DNA of 64,000 nucleotides from Phytophthora sp. 'mugwort' (Eukaryota > Oomycota > Peronosporomycetes > Peronosporales > Peronosporaceae), in the NCBI GenBank assembly GCA_033558025.1, contig JAUCEF010000010.1:1947001-2011000 (forward strand). Reading direction: 5' to 3'. Below, one piece after another: positions 40,274 to 52,534 of the stretch. Made by a program: the position numbers and the translations under genes. A model generated the notes under the pieces. It made no database searches. It worked only from the letters and a program-made list of their open reading frames with translations, and was not told the origin of the DNA. Within the stretch, counting starts at the first letter, position 1. Each line of letters starts with the position of its first letter.

Positions 40274-41665
40274 TCAGTATGGTCGTCTACGGCAGATCGC
40301 TGAGGAGCGGGTAGAAAAAAAAGCGGTGGTATCAGAGCACTTGATGCTCTGGGGAAGTCGACCCTCTCGGGCAAGCTTTGACTTCGACATGTGCCGAATC
40401 TTAAAAGTATTGTCTCCGCCTACAGCAACACAATCATTCATAACGCACTGTAGCGTTAAGAACCCTGCGTTCAGGTTAGCTGGTGGCAACTCATCAAAGG
40501 CCACCTTCACGTTCTCCACCAACTCGTCCAGCGTCTGGGCAGCCATGCTCTTCTGGCGGGCCTGGAGGGCGTCAAAGACAGCTAGGTCCAACACGTTCAT
40601 GTCAGGGCTATTGGGCGGCTGGAACTGCAACTGGACATTGCATCCAGATGCCGCTACTGTTTGACACCACGCAGTATCATCCGGCTGGATATGGGGTCAG
40701 GCGTTATATTGCCGCACAGTGATACGCCTCCCATTTGTGGCTCCAGGAATCTCGGCTAGAAGTGACGACGGCATGTGCTCCATCAGCATCTCCCTGTACG
40801 AAATTTTGTTCACCGTCACAGGATAGGGAACCATGGTGCCTGCCGGCCGGTTGCAGCTGTTGCGTTTTGCCGGCTCATGCTTTAGAAAAGCCCAGGTCCC
40901 GAGTTTTCCATCGAAAAACTCCCCCGTTGTGGGCTCATGACGCGGCCGGGCTACCGCCGCCAGAACCATCACCTTTGGGATATGCCGCTTGCTTTTAAGC
41001 CTGAGAACAGGCTTGGGCTCGTCTGGTAGCAATACGCAACGGCGCTTGACCTTGCTCAGGTAGAAAAGGTTTTCGTCGACGTGGACTACATCCTCCATGT
41101 TGCTGAAGAGATGCGTCGTTGGATCGACGTGGTCAACGCTGAAGGCAACCCTCTTCTTCTTGTTGTCCTCCGTCAATATCGGCTTGGTGACAGAAGTCTC
41201 CACGCGGAGCTTGCAAAGGCGAAGCTCTCGGAAAAGCGTAGTTGGAGGAAGGAAGCAGGCTTGGGCAGCTGAACGGATGGTGTTTCGCTGTTGAGGGTCA
41301 ACACCTCGCAGCCGCTCTAGCTGCCGAGACCGGTCGACGCTTTGACGCCCATTGTGGTGCATTCGCGACGGTGATGCGGACGCACCGTTGCACTCGAAGT
41401 TGGAGAGAGCTCGACGCCAGACGCGCGAGACCGTTTGGGCGTGGAACCCAAACGCTACGGCTACAGTCCTCACCGCATCACGCGGCACGATGCCGCCGGA
41501 TGCTTCGGGGAGAAGGGCAGCCAGATAATGCAGGCGCTGGTCGTCGGAGAGGTTGCTGGCTCGTGGGCGGAGCGAGTATCGGGAGTGCTGGGACAGCGCA
41601 TCGTGCTGGAGCTTGGGTACTTGGTAGGCGGTTTGGTGGGGCAGGGCGATATCTAGTATGAGCTA
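40274..41665 (-). pseudogene. Tc1/mariner (DD34D/E-like) transposase, inactivated
   Basis: An open frame from about 41665 to 40274 is interrupted once, by TGA at 40699-40697. The N-terminus is a helix-turn-helix region (VAVAFGFHAQTVSRVW). The first catalytic Asp is in VHVDENLFYL. The second should lie in a DNA-x-PH motif, but the sequence reads QYNA then the stop then PH, so the Asp has become Tyr as well. The third acidic residue is in NSPDMNVLD. The C-terminal half reads on normally after the stop. No ATG was seen at the expected N-terminus. With two lesions at the second catalytic site the enzyme is dead, though the element's ends could still be used in trans. Confidence 0.88.
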
Positions 41666-41821
41666 CGAAATGCCACTCAATTACTTCTGTTGGCTCCCAT
41701 GGTTCGACTTGTCGTGAGCTCGCACACCATTCAAACCTTGGTGTTCAGGCGGTTCTATTACTACCAAGCAGATGTGTCTATAGCTACTTTTGACGAATAG
41801 CGAGCAGAATTTTGTAAAACG

Positions 41822-41845
41822 GACAATAGATCTGGAACGGACTGG
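41822..41845 (-). repeat. Right terminal inverted repeat of the Tc1/mariner element
   Basis: 24 bp, perfect reverse complement of 40197-40220; followed by TA at 41846-41847. Confidence 0.93.
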
Positions 41846-42199
41846 TAGTACAGTATACGATGGAATATTGCGGAACTTCCCATAAAAAACGCTTGACGAT
41901 CACCCACTAGCTTCGACTGTGAGGCAAATGTGCTAGAATAATTATGTTGGAGTATCTCCACCAGTACGATCAACAGCAAAAATTCATTCGGGAGCATTGA
42001 TAGACTTTCATCGGCAAGGTACGCACCTGTACTTCGTAAAATCATCACCCCGATAGCGGCACGTGCGTTGAGAGCCTATTGTAAGGTCATCGTTGGGCGA
42101 TTATGGTTTTCTCAATTCTTCTATTCTTCAGTTTGGCGCGACGGAGGGGGGGGCAGGATGCTGCCGGTATGGCACTCTTGACCATGGAGACCCATACGT

Positions 42200-43260
42200 G
42201 GAAAACTTTTAGATGGTTTGCTTCCAGATGGATTCAGATGATGAGGCCGAACAGTCAAAGCGAGGCAACTCCCACCCAGTACTTTGAGCAGATTGCACTG
42301 AGAAGTTGGGGATACACCCTCTGTTGAAAATCGCTGCGGCTCTTTAAGTACTGGTGTACGGGATTGCGGCAGATATGATCGACGTCAATCTCGTGCTGGC
42401 GGAGATAACAATATTGAGCGCTCTCAGACACTTAGTAGAAGCAGCAGACTTGTGCTTTGTGGATGATCCGCCTGCAGCCCCAGCGGAAGCTTCTGTCTGG
42501 CTCTCGTAAGCTTGAAGACTGCGGCGCGGTACTTCAAGCAGGTCTTCGAACTATGAGCTACATGTAACAAAGGGCTAACCGAAATTAACACAGTTTGGAA
42601 TTTCTCGGTAGAGAGCTCTTCCGTTTGGAAACGGATCAGTGGAAGAGTATCACCGAGGTCCCGATGAATCTGATGTATCTCGTAAGTCGCGGCTTTGTAG
42701 GTATCGTATACAGCATTGGCTGTATGCAGTGATTATGGAAGAACTGCACGAGGTCGGGCCTGCCGGTCATTTTAAAGTCAAAGAGAAGTAGCTCACGGTT
42801 GTTCTAGAAGCATCCACAGACAACAAATTATGGATCTGGAATGCTAGTTTTGGTTGGCCTAAATCGCTCAATGAATTGAATATTTTAGATCTGTCGGACT
42901 TCATCGATGTGGAGATGTACCTGCTGTTAAGTTTGTTATGAGTAGCAACGATTACAACAAGAGATCTGGTTTTTGTTTTGTTTTTAGCAGACGGCATATA
43001 CCCCGATTGGCCTGTGTTCTTGAAGACCATATCTCAGCCATCATGAAAAAAAAACGGAAGCGCTATGCTCAGATGCAAGAGGCGTGTCGGGAGACGTAAA
43101 GCGAGCTTTTGCCGTGCTGCAGCCTCGCTGGCGAATAATAGATCTCCCGTGTAGACTGTGGGTTCGGACACGTGTGCCAGGTGATGCGTGCATGCATCAT
43201 TCTCTATAAAATGATAATTGAAGACGAAAGAGAAGACTCTGGCGGCAAGCATACTTGCTC
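42200..43260 (+). pseudogene. PIF/Harbinger (DDE_Tnp_4) transposase, decayed
   Basis: Successive frames carry the family's landmarks in order: LGIHPLLKIAAAL and YGIAADMIDVNLVLAEI (42310-42420), LTVVLEASTDNKLWIW and NASFGWPKSLNELNIL (42790-42890, the second catalytic region), GIYPDWPVFLKT (43000-43030), DVKRAFAVLQPRWRIID (43095-43145), and MRACIILYKMIIEDE (43183-43230). Stops and frameshifts separate them, and part of the region between 42480 and 42720 is missing or unrecognisable. The element would have moved by cut-and-paste together with a Myb-like partner, whose relic lies next to it on the opposite strand. Confidence 0.85.
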
Positions 43261-43617
43261 AATGCTAGCAACTAGCCTTCGGGACCTCCTGAGTTTATCA
43301 TTTCACATCCGTCGCATCGCCCGGTTTCTCTGGTGGATACAGTAGCGAGAATTCAAGGTTTCAAAGACTCCTCAGCGCATTTCGTCTGGGTGATGATATG
43401 GGGGTTGAACATTTATGAACGCAATATGGAGAGGCAGATGAACTGATCGGCATGGGGAAGGTAGCTACATTCGCACAAGTAGTTGCCAAGGTCATAGTCG
43501 TATTTTGTTGAGAATAACACAGCACATTTGAACTGCTAGTGTACACTCACTCCGTAATCGAAGATAGGATGTTCCCTCGTCGAGTCACACAGAGAGAGTT
43601 GATGCTTACCCTCGAAA

Positions 43618-44560
43618 CTAAGCTTCCGTTATGGGGTAACATATTACCAGCGATGTGTTGCTCCATCTCTGATCTTCCCTCCATATCCGTGACCTTATCC
43701 ACGTGCTTGTTTTGGGTAGCTTGTTCAAGGCAATCTTCCTGCGCAAAGCAGAAACCCAGCATGCTTCGCGTTTTGGCTTTCGAGGGGACAGCGCCTGGGT
43801 TGCATGGCCACGCAAGTTGTATTCCTCAGATGATTTAGCATTCCTTTCACCCACCGCAACCTTGCGAGCCGACAATTGAAGCTCTTGCTTTGTACGTTTG
43901 GTTGCCTTCGTTCTTTTGGTTCGGGTCGGCATAGCGATGCTCGTACTGGCATCGGCTGATTCTCGTCGCGCTCAACTGCGCGCTTCTTGCTGGATGAGGC
44001 CACCAAAGTCTTGCTAATGTCTGCCATAAGCTTTGGGCATTGAGAGAGAACCTGATAGGCATCAGCAACTCGAACCGGCTTCCTAAATTGGCTGCTCATC
44101 TGATAAATGGAGGGCGCGCTGAAGTAAGCGTCCTTGAAAGCTCGTCCCGACTCGCTGCTTGCTCTGCACGCTGCATGAACTTCAGCAGCTTGCCCACGGC
44201 CTTTCCGATTTCGTTAAACCGACCTTGAGGTTCTGGATACTGCAAGGTTCCAGCACACTGTATCAACGAAGAGGAGCGACATCTTCGTCCTTCTCAAACT
44301 CCACTTTCACGCGACTCCAGAAACGACCGGACGTTTTTGGTAGACACAGACAGAGCTACCACCATACCACGAATCCAACACCTGCTGAGCGCAGTATCTT
44401 CGATAGGGTAGTAGTCCCCCGCCCGGATCCTTCGCCTTCGTGTCCTTCACCATCACGCTGAGCAAATGTCGGTAATGCTGGCCAAACCAGAAGTGAGAGA
44501 GAGAGCTCATGCCTACATCACCAACTATTTCGACAGTCGATGACAAAATTATCAAGTTGC
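43618..44560 (-). pseudogene. Myb/SANT-like partner protein of the Harbinger element, decayed
   Basis: Read leftward, frames give FWSRVKVEFEKDED (about 44320), RFNEIGKAVGKLLKFMQRAE (about 44210), DAYQVLSQCPKLMADI (about 44050), then a basic segment TRTKRTKATKRTKQELQ (about 43920). This order matches the DNA-binding (Myb/SANT plus NAM-associated tail) protein encoded by PIF/Harbinger elements. Frameshifts divide it into at least three pieces. It converges on the transposase relic. Confidence 0.65.
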
Positions 44561-46107
44561 AGACATGTCGAAGCGCTACGAAGTGTCGAGCAGATCTGAT
44601 AATCCCTCTATCATAGCTTCACCAAACTTTATAAGGCTTTGATGGAAGCACCAGTTTTTGTTGGTTGACTTAGGTCGGTGGAGATTCTCCTAGTTAACAT
44701 CCCAGGGCGTTCGAGTCAACGTCAACAACTAAGCGACACCAAGCGCCTCCCACGTAATACGATGTTATGCTGCTTGCTCTTGTGGTATACTGGTACAATC
44801 TGGCCCGTCGAGGGCTACCATGTTCTTAATAGAATTTTGATTGGCGGTCAGGCGATAGTCTACTTGCTTCGTATAAAACCCTCGTCGTCAAGTAGCTCGT
44901 CATGATGCAGATGGACACGGGGGAGCATACTCGACCATGTAGATATAGTGCTCCAATGCCTGCCAGTGTAACTTCGATTCCGATCAAAGGTAAGAACTAC
45001 ATCAAACCGCCGCCACACCTCTCCATCCTGCCGGCGTGTCGTCTACCATTCAGGCCATCATGCGCCAAGTTAGTAACGACGAAAGTCATCCGATCCACCC
45101 ATATTAAACTTCTTCTCATCCAATAAGTCGAGCTGAAGTCGCATACCCGCTTGGACGCTCGTGCGCTTGAGCCAAGACGTTGGAGGCATAGTAAGAAAAT
45201 ATTGTTACGTATCTAGTGTAATCTGACCTGTCAAGGTCAACCAGAACACGGCGATACGATCGCGACGTGATCAGCTACCAGAAGCCCAGTGAACGAAGCT
45301 ATTCGAGCAGCGACAAATCTTATCGAATCTTTACAGTCTGCGCGATCAGACTTGCCGTCCGGGTTCTACCCAATGAAGCTCGTACGCAAAGTATTCCTCC
45401 ACCTTCCTGTCTTCCGCACAACTCTGGTCTTCCAAAGTGAACGATATCTAATGCCTGGGAGCTAGAGCGGGTTGGGCAACCCTGAACAGAAATACCCACC
45501 TATTCGAAACCTCGCACCTGTTAATGTATTTGATAAAATCACTCAGCCCCCATCGAATTACCACCTGAAAGAGGTCGCCTCAAAAGAAAGCTGCAATTGA
45601 GGTCTCACTCGTCGAATTTGTTTTTCACCCCACGTAACGACGACTAAAGACTACCTAACACGAGAGTTTTAAGAGCGCTCTCGGTACAAATTAGGTTAAT
45701 TTGCGAACACATCTTGTTTTTGCCGATATTAGATGAATTTAGTATAAATATGATCCGCGAGTTATCGTTAACGTGGAATACAAAGCACCGCTCCACGTCC
45801 TCCAACATAAGGCGCCGAAGGTGGCACATATTTTGCGTTATAGCTCTAGGTGCACCGTGCATGTCGCGCACTAGACCGTTGCTTCGCTGAAAAGAAGAGT
45901 TGATTAGGGAATCATCATCGGAATCAGCTAGCAGCAGACCGGTTACTGCGTTTTTTTTGCCACGGACGAAGAAAACCACTGTGACTGCCGACATGCATGA
46001 TGGTGACGAGCTGGATGTCAACGAAGAGGAAACCCGCAGGACGCTGAATCACCTTCATGAAGAAACCGAGTCCTCGAGGGCCACAGAGGGTTCGACACCA
46101 GGATCAA
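44561..46107. other. Unassigned repeat-rich stretch
   Basis: About 1.5 kb with no recognisable protein, RNA gene or repeat end. It may include the lost 5' half (gag, integrase) of the Copia element downstream, but I see no signature of it. Confidence 0.4.
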
Positions 46108-47956
46108 CAAATGCATCCTCGAGGGCGGATAACCAACAGCAAGCTGCTGAGCAGATAGTTTCCGACCCTGAAGGTCATAATCCAGAGACGCGTCCATGTG
46201 CAAAATAGAAACGCGGACTAGTAAAGGTCGTTCGAGATGATTCAAGCGACAGCGAAGACGAATGCTTTGGACATCTCACCAGTGCCAGCACAGTTCGCCG
46301 TTGTGTTCGGCTCCCGGAAGAAGCAGAAGGTTGGAGAATTCTCCTTGCCTCACGAATTGATCACTGAGTTCGTTGGATCGTCCACGTTGTTGTTAACCAT
46401 GGCAGCATAGCAAATAGCAATGCCCCGGGGCATTGCAAAAGTAAAGCAGACCCCGGAGTGGCCGCAGTGGAGGATGCTATTGAGAAAGAACTTGCTGACT
46501 TCAAGGCTCACGGCACCTGGGAAGTGGTGCAAGCTTAAATGGAAGCAAAGGTGGTTTCCTCGGAGGGTCTTTCGAATCAAGTATGGTAGCCGCGGTGAGC
46601 TCGAGCGCTTCAAGGCGCGACTCGTGGCACGAGATCTCACTCAGCGCTTTGGGATTGATTTCGGTGAAACCTACTACCCGGTGCCCAAGATCACGAGTTT
46701 CTGACAGTGCATTAACGGCGTTATGGCGACGTCGTCACTTGCGTCAAGGAGATGTCCCCAACGCGTATGTTTGAGCTGCGCTGAATCCGCCGATCCTCCC
46801 GAAGCCACAAGAAGGAACTGCGGACGATGGTACTGCGTGGCTGCTTCTGAAGTCGCTCTATGGACCCAAACAGAGCGGACTTCTGTGGAACAAGGCGGTG
46901 AACTCTTTCCTGCTATCGCTTGGTTTCACGAGAAGCAAGTTGGACCCTTGTCTTTACTTTCGTCGCCGCAATGGGGAACTCTCGCACCTTGGATTATGCC
47001 TTGACGACGTGGCCGTCGTTAGGGAGGCTGAGGCCGATAGCGACTGGCTCATGGATCAGCTTATCAAGAAGTTGACATCAAGGACTTGGGAGTTGCGAAC
47101 AAGTGCTTGGAGTCACTATCGAGCTACTGAGGACGGCCTGTTGCTGCACCAGCGTGATATCATCGAAGGCCTACTGCGTGACATGGGCATGACCGATTGC
47201 AGGCCCGTTCACTCTCCAATGGACACCTCCAAGGGTTTCGACGACGACCTGATGACGAAGCAAACCATCATCATGCGGAAGGTAATTGGTTCACCTTTAT
47301 GGATTTCTAACTGCACCTTGCCGGATATCACTGCAGCTGTCAACTACCTGGCTCGTTGCTTTGTTCTTCCGCGTCAAGGACACTTGCAAGATGTGAAACG
47401 AGTGCTTCTGTACCTGCGCGGCACGGCATTGTTTGGTATTCACTTCAAGTACGGAAAAGGTGTCGGAACCAATTTTGACAACGGTCTACAGTGATGCTGA
47501 CTCGGACTACGGACGCCAAGTCTATCTTTCGTGCGATCACCGGCATGACAATATCCAGGGCTTCGAAGAAGAAAACGTCGATGACTTTATCGACTATGGA
47601 ACCCGAGTACGTTGCAGCAGCTATGGCGATAAAAAACGCTGTCTGGATCAAACAATTGTTGGTGTAGCTATGCCTTTGGGATCCTAAAGAAACCGTCCTG
47701 CTGCCGGTCGACAATCAGTCTACCATCAGGCGATGGAGAACGAACTGGCAAGTGTGCGGAGCAAGCACTTTAATATCCGTTTCTACTTCATCCGAGACGT
47801 GATTCGACGTGGCGACGTTTCGGTCAAGTATTGCCCACCCAGCAGCAACTCGCCGACACAGGACCAAGCCCGCTCCAGCGCGTGTTGTTTGAGCGCTTAA
47901 AGACCTAACTGCACGTCGTCGAGCTGGCTACGCCTTTGCGGAAGGCTGTCGCATTT
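46108..47956 (+). mobile_element. Ty1/Copia retrotransposon pol remnant (reverse transcriptase and RNase H)
   Basis: Fragments in changing frames follow the Copia order: acidic linker before RT, ELADFKAHGTWEVVQA (46480), RFKARLVARDLTQRFGIDFG (46608), YGPKQSGLLWNKAV (46858), LGFTRSKLDPCLYFRR (46915), an RT active-site segment reading LGLCLDDVAVV instead of the usual YVDD (about 46990), GMTDCRPVHSPMD (47188), NYLARCFVLPRQGHLQDVKRVL (47342), RNase H-like VYSDADSDYG (47487), and a KHFNIRFYFIRDVI/VKYCP end (47765). At least six stops or shifts. The 5' half is missing. Confidence 0.85.
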
Positions 47957-48189
47957 AGCAAAAACTAGCCAGATCCTGGCGGCCACTTGCGTGGTGATCG
48001 TGCGGACTCGAGCTTGCCAACGAAGCCAAGTGTCGAGGTCGATGGCTGATCTCCGTGGCTATTCACTGGTGAACCAAAGATGATACCATCTTGAGATCTG
48101 GTTCGGAACGACCGCGGGGATCCAGACCGGTTGAAGATCATGCTGGTGATCGCACCAGTAACGATATAGCGACGCGTGTATGGTTTGCA

Positions 48190-48330
48190 TGTTAGTTAGG
48201 CTAAGCCACTACACAGGCGGCGCAAACTAACTCAATTCAATTTTCAATTTCCAACCAACTCGATAGATCAACACCAAAGACTTCTTCTCTTCAGTGGACA
48301 ACTCCTCGCGCAGTTTTCAAAACTTCAACA
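48190..48330 (+). repeat. Candidate 3' LTR of the Copia remnant
   Basis: A 141-bp stretch begins TGTTAG and ends CAACA, so it has the TG...CA ends with a 4-base TGTT/AACA inverted repeat usual for LTRs, about 230 bp after the end of pol. No 5' LTR is present in the window to confirm it, and no clear polypurine tract precedes it. Tentative. Confidence 0.35.
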
Positions 48331-48681
48331 GGGGGGGGCGACGGCGATCTACGTGTCTATACAGTTATGTACATATACACGCCTGCACGTAGAAGGAGGC
48401 TTAAAAAGCGAGAACAAAATTAGCTCAACGAGAAATCAACGTATTAGATGTTACTATCAGGTCGGTCGATGTAATTCTACTCTCGTGGCACTTCTCCCGC
48501 TTTTTTTTTTATCTAGCAGCCCTAACTTCTCTAAGCGACCAACATATTGGTCAATTGGTCACCATGCTATCGTCCTCATTTCTCTCCTACTTGTGCTCGT
48601 CGACAGTAGTGTATGCTGTTAAGTCGGCCCACACCAGCAATATATCCACTGCATTGTACCTACCTTCTTAAATGATGCATC

Positions 48682-48870
48682 TTATGCCATCGCCACGTGC
48701 TTCTCCACGTGCACTTTCACGTACGAAACCCAGCGTTCGCGGGGACGCAGCTTAGTAGGACGATCCCAAGCGTCGACGGTGGACTGGCAGACATAGGTCG
48801 CCCCACCGGAACATAGATCAACTAAACGTTGAACTCCTTTGGCGCGCTTTGAGTATGGATCAGTATAATG
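48682..48870 (-). pseudogene. Coding-like fragment of unrecognised protein
   Basis: A 62-codon minus-strand stretch with stop at 48682-48684 reads like real coding sequence (RLVDLCSGGATYVCQS, WDRPTKLRPRERWVSY) with a G/C-rich third position unlike its surroundings. It begins after a stop codon and has no start. I do not recognise the source; it looks like the captured 3' end of a gene or of a transposon ORF. Confidence 0.4.
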
Positions 48871-50249
48871 TTAACAAAACGGATCGAGTAGCAGCAGCAC
48901 CGGAGTTACCTTTTCGAACCGCTAGAACAGTTGAATCGCAAGAAGCCATTGATAAATCCATCGTCCCGCCATCCCATACAGATCGCAACATTTCGTATGT
49001 ATCCAACTTCCTCATCCAATCCTTTTCGCTTTCTGCCGTTTGCTGCGCGTGTTGAGGCCACCTTGGACGACTTTGCTTCAAAACTTAGACACGGTGGATA
49101 GTTTGACTCAGAAAGTATCCCGATTTCATGCATTCCGTGCCAGCCGACCCAGACCTTTTGTCGTGACAGTAGGCTTGGGGGATTCTCGAAAACATGGGGG
49201 CTGACCAGCATTGTATGTGATGTCGACTACGGTCATCTTTTGTCCCCTCGTTACGTTGAGGGCAAGGAGATGGGATCTGTGTCGCTATGCTTGACCTGTC
49301 CATGTCGGTTTCTAGCGAGCAGAGTCGGAGGTTGCGTCCACAGAAATCCGGCTGCCCAACCAGGTAATGTAATCGTACGATTTCTTGAGAAGCCAATTTC
49401 AAACACGGGCTTCCTCAAGCGCTTATTATGTATCATAGGACTTAAGACAGGCGGCCCTGCGACCAGTTCGCGTCAATCTACTGGCCACTTCAGTATCGTG
49501 AGCCAGCGCTGTACCCACTCGAGGAAAGCGCACCTTGCAAAGCGGGGAGGTTGCAGTCGTCTTGGGAGTTCTACCAGCTTGCCTTCTGCTTACGACATAC
49601 ATAGGCACTCGCCCGCTACGTGTGTAGCTGCAATCCCGTCAGACGCACGTGTTGGGGCGTAGAAATCGCCTCTACACGTGCGTATCTAACTAGCTAACTG
49701 CATCGGACCTAACCTGGCGGGTTCGCGCGCAAGCTGATCGCAGCTACCGTTTTAAGCAGTGTTGATAAATTCCCTATGTTTCGGCCGACCAATAGTGATG
49801 ATTTAAAAAAAACACTGCTACTGCTTTCTGTGGCTGGAACATGAGCGTCTTGGACGGTGACGTGTACACGGCCCAAGTGCAGTCCGGGGGGGGAATGCAC
49901 CAGCACGTTCTGGTGCGACGAGTCCATCGGCGGTGTCCACCAACTCCACGGACAGGAGGCGACCGTGACCTTCGCAGTGCTCTTAGGCCCACGGCAGAAA
50001 CGACCACCTAGCGTAGGCGTCAGTCCCTACGCCGGTGGCTACGACCAACGACGAAGGCGACAAATATAGGCTTGACGACCTGTCAAGTAAGCACGTGCCC
50101 AGGCCCTGCAACAAAATAATATCCGCGCGGCAATAACTGTATTTTAACAGGTCAATTATTTATTTCGGGTTAATACAACGCGACATTGTAGCAGTAATGT
50201 AAAATACTATTTGTTAACATTTCGATTTCAAGGCGGGGCGTCCACAGTT
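48871..50249. other. Unassigned stretch
   Basis: No recognisable gene or repeat structure on either strand; several short frames without credible starts. Confidence 0.4.
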
Positions 50250-51634
50250 GCCGTTTGCGTGTGCTGGTGGCCACTACCAGGCCTCCGGCTCCCACATACT
50301 AACTTCGAAATCGCAACCATTGTGGACAGCAAGGAACTCTGTCCATTCTTTTACGACAATCTCGGTGCGGGTAACGCCTGCAAGGAGTGCGGCACGGCGA
50401 GGAAGCATCAGATCGGCAACGACTACTCCAACCTGATGTCCCGTATTTCCACCAAGCACCAGCTGTATGAGGACATGTACGCGATGATTGTCAGTGGTGC
50501 TGGGCTCGAGACATTCGGCTCCGTCTCGCAGGAGACACAAACCACCGTACCAGTGGTTGCAGTTGGTCGTCGAGCGCAACATGGCGATTACCGAGGTCGA
50601 CATTCCCGTGACGCGGTCGATAAGCAAGTAGTCGCCCATCCCGAGGCTATGAAGCAGTGCATGCAGACGGTGACCAAGAGCGTGGGCGATGCCGTCGACC
50701 GAGAGCTGGGCAGATCGTTCGGCTTGATGTTTGACGGGTGGTCCCACGAATCCATGCACTACGTGGGCCTGTACGGCATGTACAGCGTAATAGGGGCTTG
50801 CCACGAGCGGCTGCTCTCGCTCTACCCGCTGGAGGAGGGCAGCCAAACCGCGGTTAGCCACATCCAGATGATCCGGTCAGTACTCGACCTGTACAACAAG
50901 ACCGCGGACATGGTGACGTTCGTCGTCGGCGACAACTGCAGCACTAACCAGAAGATCACCACGCTCCTCGGCGTTTCTGGCTGGGTGCGCAAGTCACCGG
51001 TTTAACTTGGCCTGAACCGCTTCCTCGATGATTACGAGCACGAACTCGCCGCCGTCAACAACCTCATAATCCAACTGCTGTACTGTAACAACGCCGCTTC
51101 CCTTGATAAGTTCACTGACCTCGAACCTGTCAAACGGTATCTATGTACGAAATGCTCGCCCGCTATATCCGCATCCGCGACGCTAGTCGGCAAGTCGAGG
51201 CGGTGGACGACTATGGGCCAAGTAGTGTTGTCCAAAAATGATGACCTTCCTCGCTCACCTCGAGAAGCTGGACACGTGTCTTCAAGACTCTCCAGCATGA
51301 GCACACGACAATCACTGACGTTATCCTGCTGTTTGACAGTGTGCTGGACGGCTACCCGATCATGACGGAGCATCTCCGCGCCTCGGCCAAGATTGTGCAC
51401 TCTCTAGTCTCCGAGTCGGCGCTGGTCAAGATCGGCAAAGGCGGCACGCTGACGGCCGCGGAGGCGCGCGCGGCAAAGTGCTTCGAGGTGGCGCGTGAAA
51501 ACAATGGTGGCGGCGACGGCGGCGGGGTTGAGCGTCCGGTAGGCAATAAATGCCGGAAGAAGCCCCAGTGCGACTACGCGGTCGCCATCTTGGGGGAGGG
51601 AAGAAGCATTCTCGTCCATGTGTGCCGTTCGTGA
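50250..51634 (+). pseudogene. BED-finger/hAT-like transposase, decayed
   Basis: The first open part (to the TAA at 51003) has a zinc-finger-like segment (NACKECGTARKH, then LMSRISTKH), followed by the hAT-type core start FGLMFDGWSHESMHYVGLYGMY and TFVVGDNCSTNQKI. After the stop, frames hop: LNRFLDDYEHEL, then YEMLARYIRIRDASRQV (about 51145), then DSVLDGYPIMTEHL and a C-terminal part (51341-51634). This is the order seen in hAT-like transposases common in Phytophthora. The catalytic set cannot be completed. Confidence 0.75.
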
Positions 51635-52534
51635 ACTCACGCTTGAGTCGGTCCACGTGGGACGCAACCTCACGCTCAATTTGGACTTGCTTCTCCTCAC
51701 GGATCTGTCTTTTGCCGGTATGTGCGCACAGAACTATTTTGTGCTTCTCCATGAACACTTGGACCCAGCGAGGTGTAACCTCTGACACTAAAATGGCTCC
51801 AGCAGCATCGACAGAATTGGCGTCTTATTGTGCATCGTGCGCTTTGAACTGCAAGAGTGCAACCTGTCGGAGAAGCGGGGTATCAAACTTAGAACTGCCT
51901 TTCTTAACCGATTAAATTGGGTGAGTAGGCGTGGATACAGCCATGTCACCCATGCACTTGGAGGACGGCCCTTCCGATGAGGTACTTTTGATTGACACGG
52001 ACTCTCCCATCATTATGAAGGCCGGAAATAATGATTGCCCCGCGTGCTGCTTCCAGGTACCGCACGCGCTTCTTCCACCAATGTGTAGCTTTGGCACGTT
52101 TGCACGGCGAGTCCGTGCCTTGACATGGATGGGAATCTATCGACCGCCTTGGAGAATAGGTGCTTATCTCCTTTGCTCTCTTCCTCTTGGACTATCCATT
52201 GCAGAACCTTACGTTTCTGGGCTAGCGAGGTCACAACGTGAGCTGTTGGATGTGAAATGAGAACCACAGCGCACGTCTTGGATGTTGGTGAGTCAGCATC
52301 GTGGACCGCTTGTGCCCCGTCGTTTTGCCCAGACGGGTCCGTTGGCTCTACTGTAGCACTTGGCGTCGGAATAATCGTTTGATGTATGTTTTTTTGTGTT
52401 GACTTGCCGCGACCACCTCAACCCGGCCAGAATCAGGAACGATCGGAGTAGCGGAACTGCATCGATACTTGCCTGGTCCTTAATACCTTTAGGTAACTTT
52501 GATCTGGCAGCAGTAGACACCTTGACGCTACAAG
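51635..52534. other. Unassigned transposon-like debris
   Basis: A minus-strand segment at about 52013-52230 (RKVLQWIVQEEESKG, LFSKAVDRFPSMSR) resembles the N-terminal helix-turn-helix piece of oomycete repeat proteins, but no full gene can be assembled. Confidence 0.35.

Larger units (their letters stand above)
40197..41845. mobile_element. Tc1/mariner-type element with complete ends
   Basis: A 1.65-kb element bounded by perfect 24-bp terminal inverted repeats (40197-40220 and 41822-41845, beginning CCAGTCCGTTCC) and flanked on both sides by TA, the target duplication of this superfamily. It contains one disabled transposase gene on the minus strand. It lies just upstream of the lamin-type gene, about 265 bp from its start codon. 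Confidence 0.93.

Noticed and set aside
48331..48340. G-run after the putative LTR as a polypurine tract
   Set aside because: It lies after, not before, the TG start of the candidate 3' LTR.
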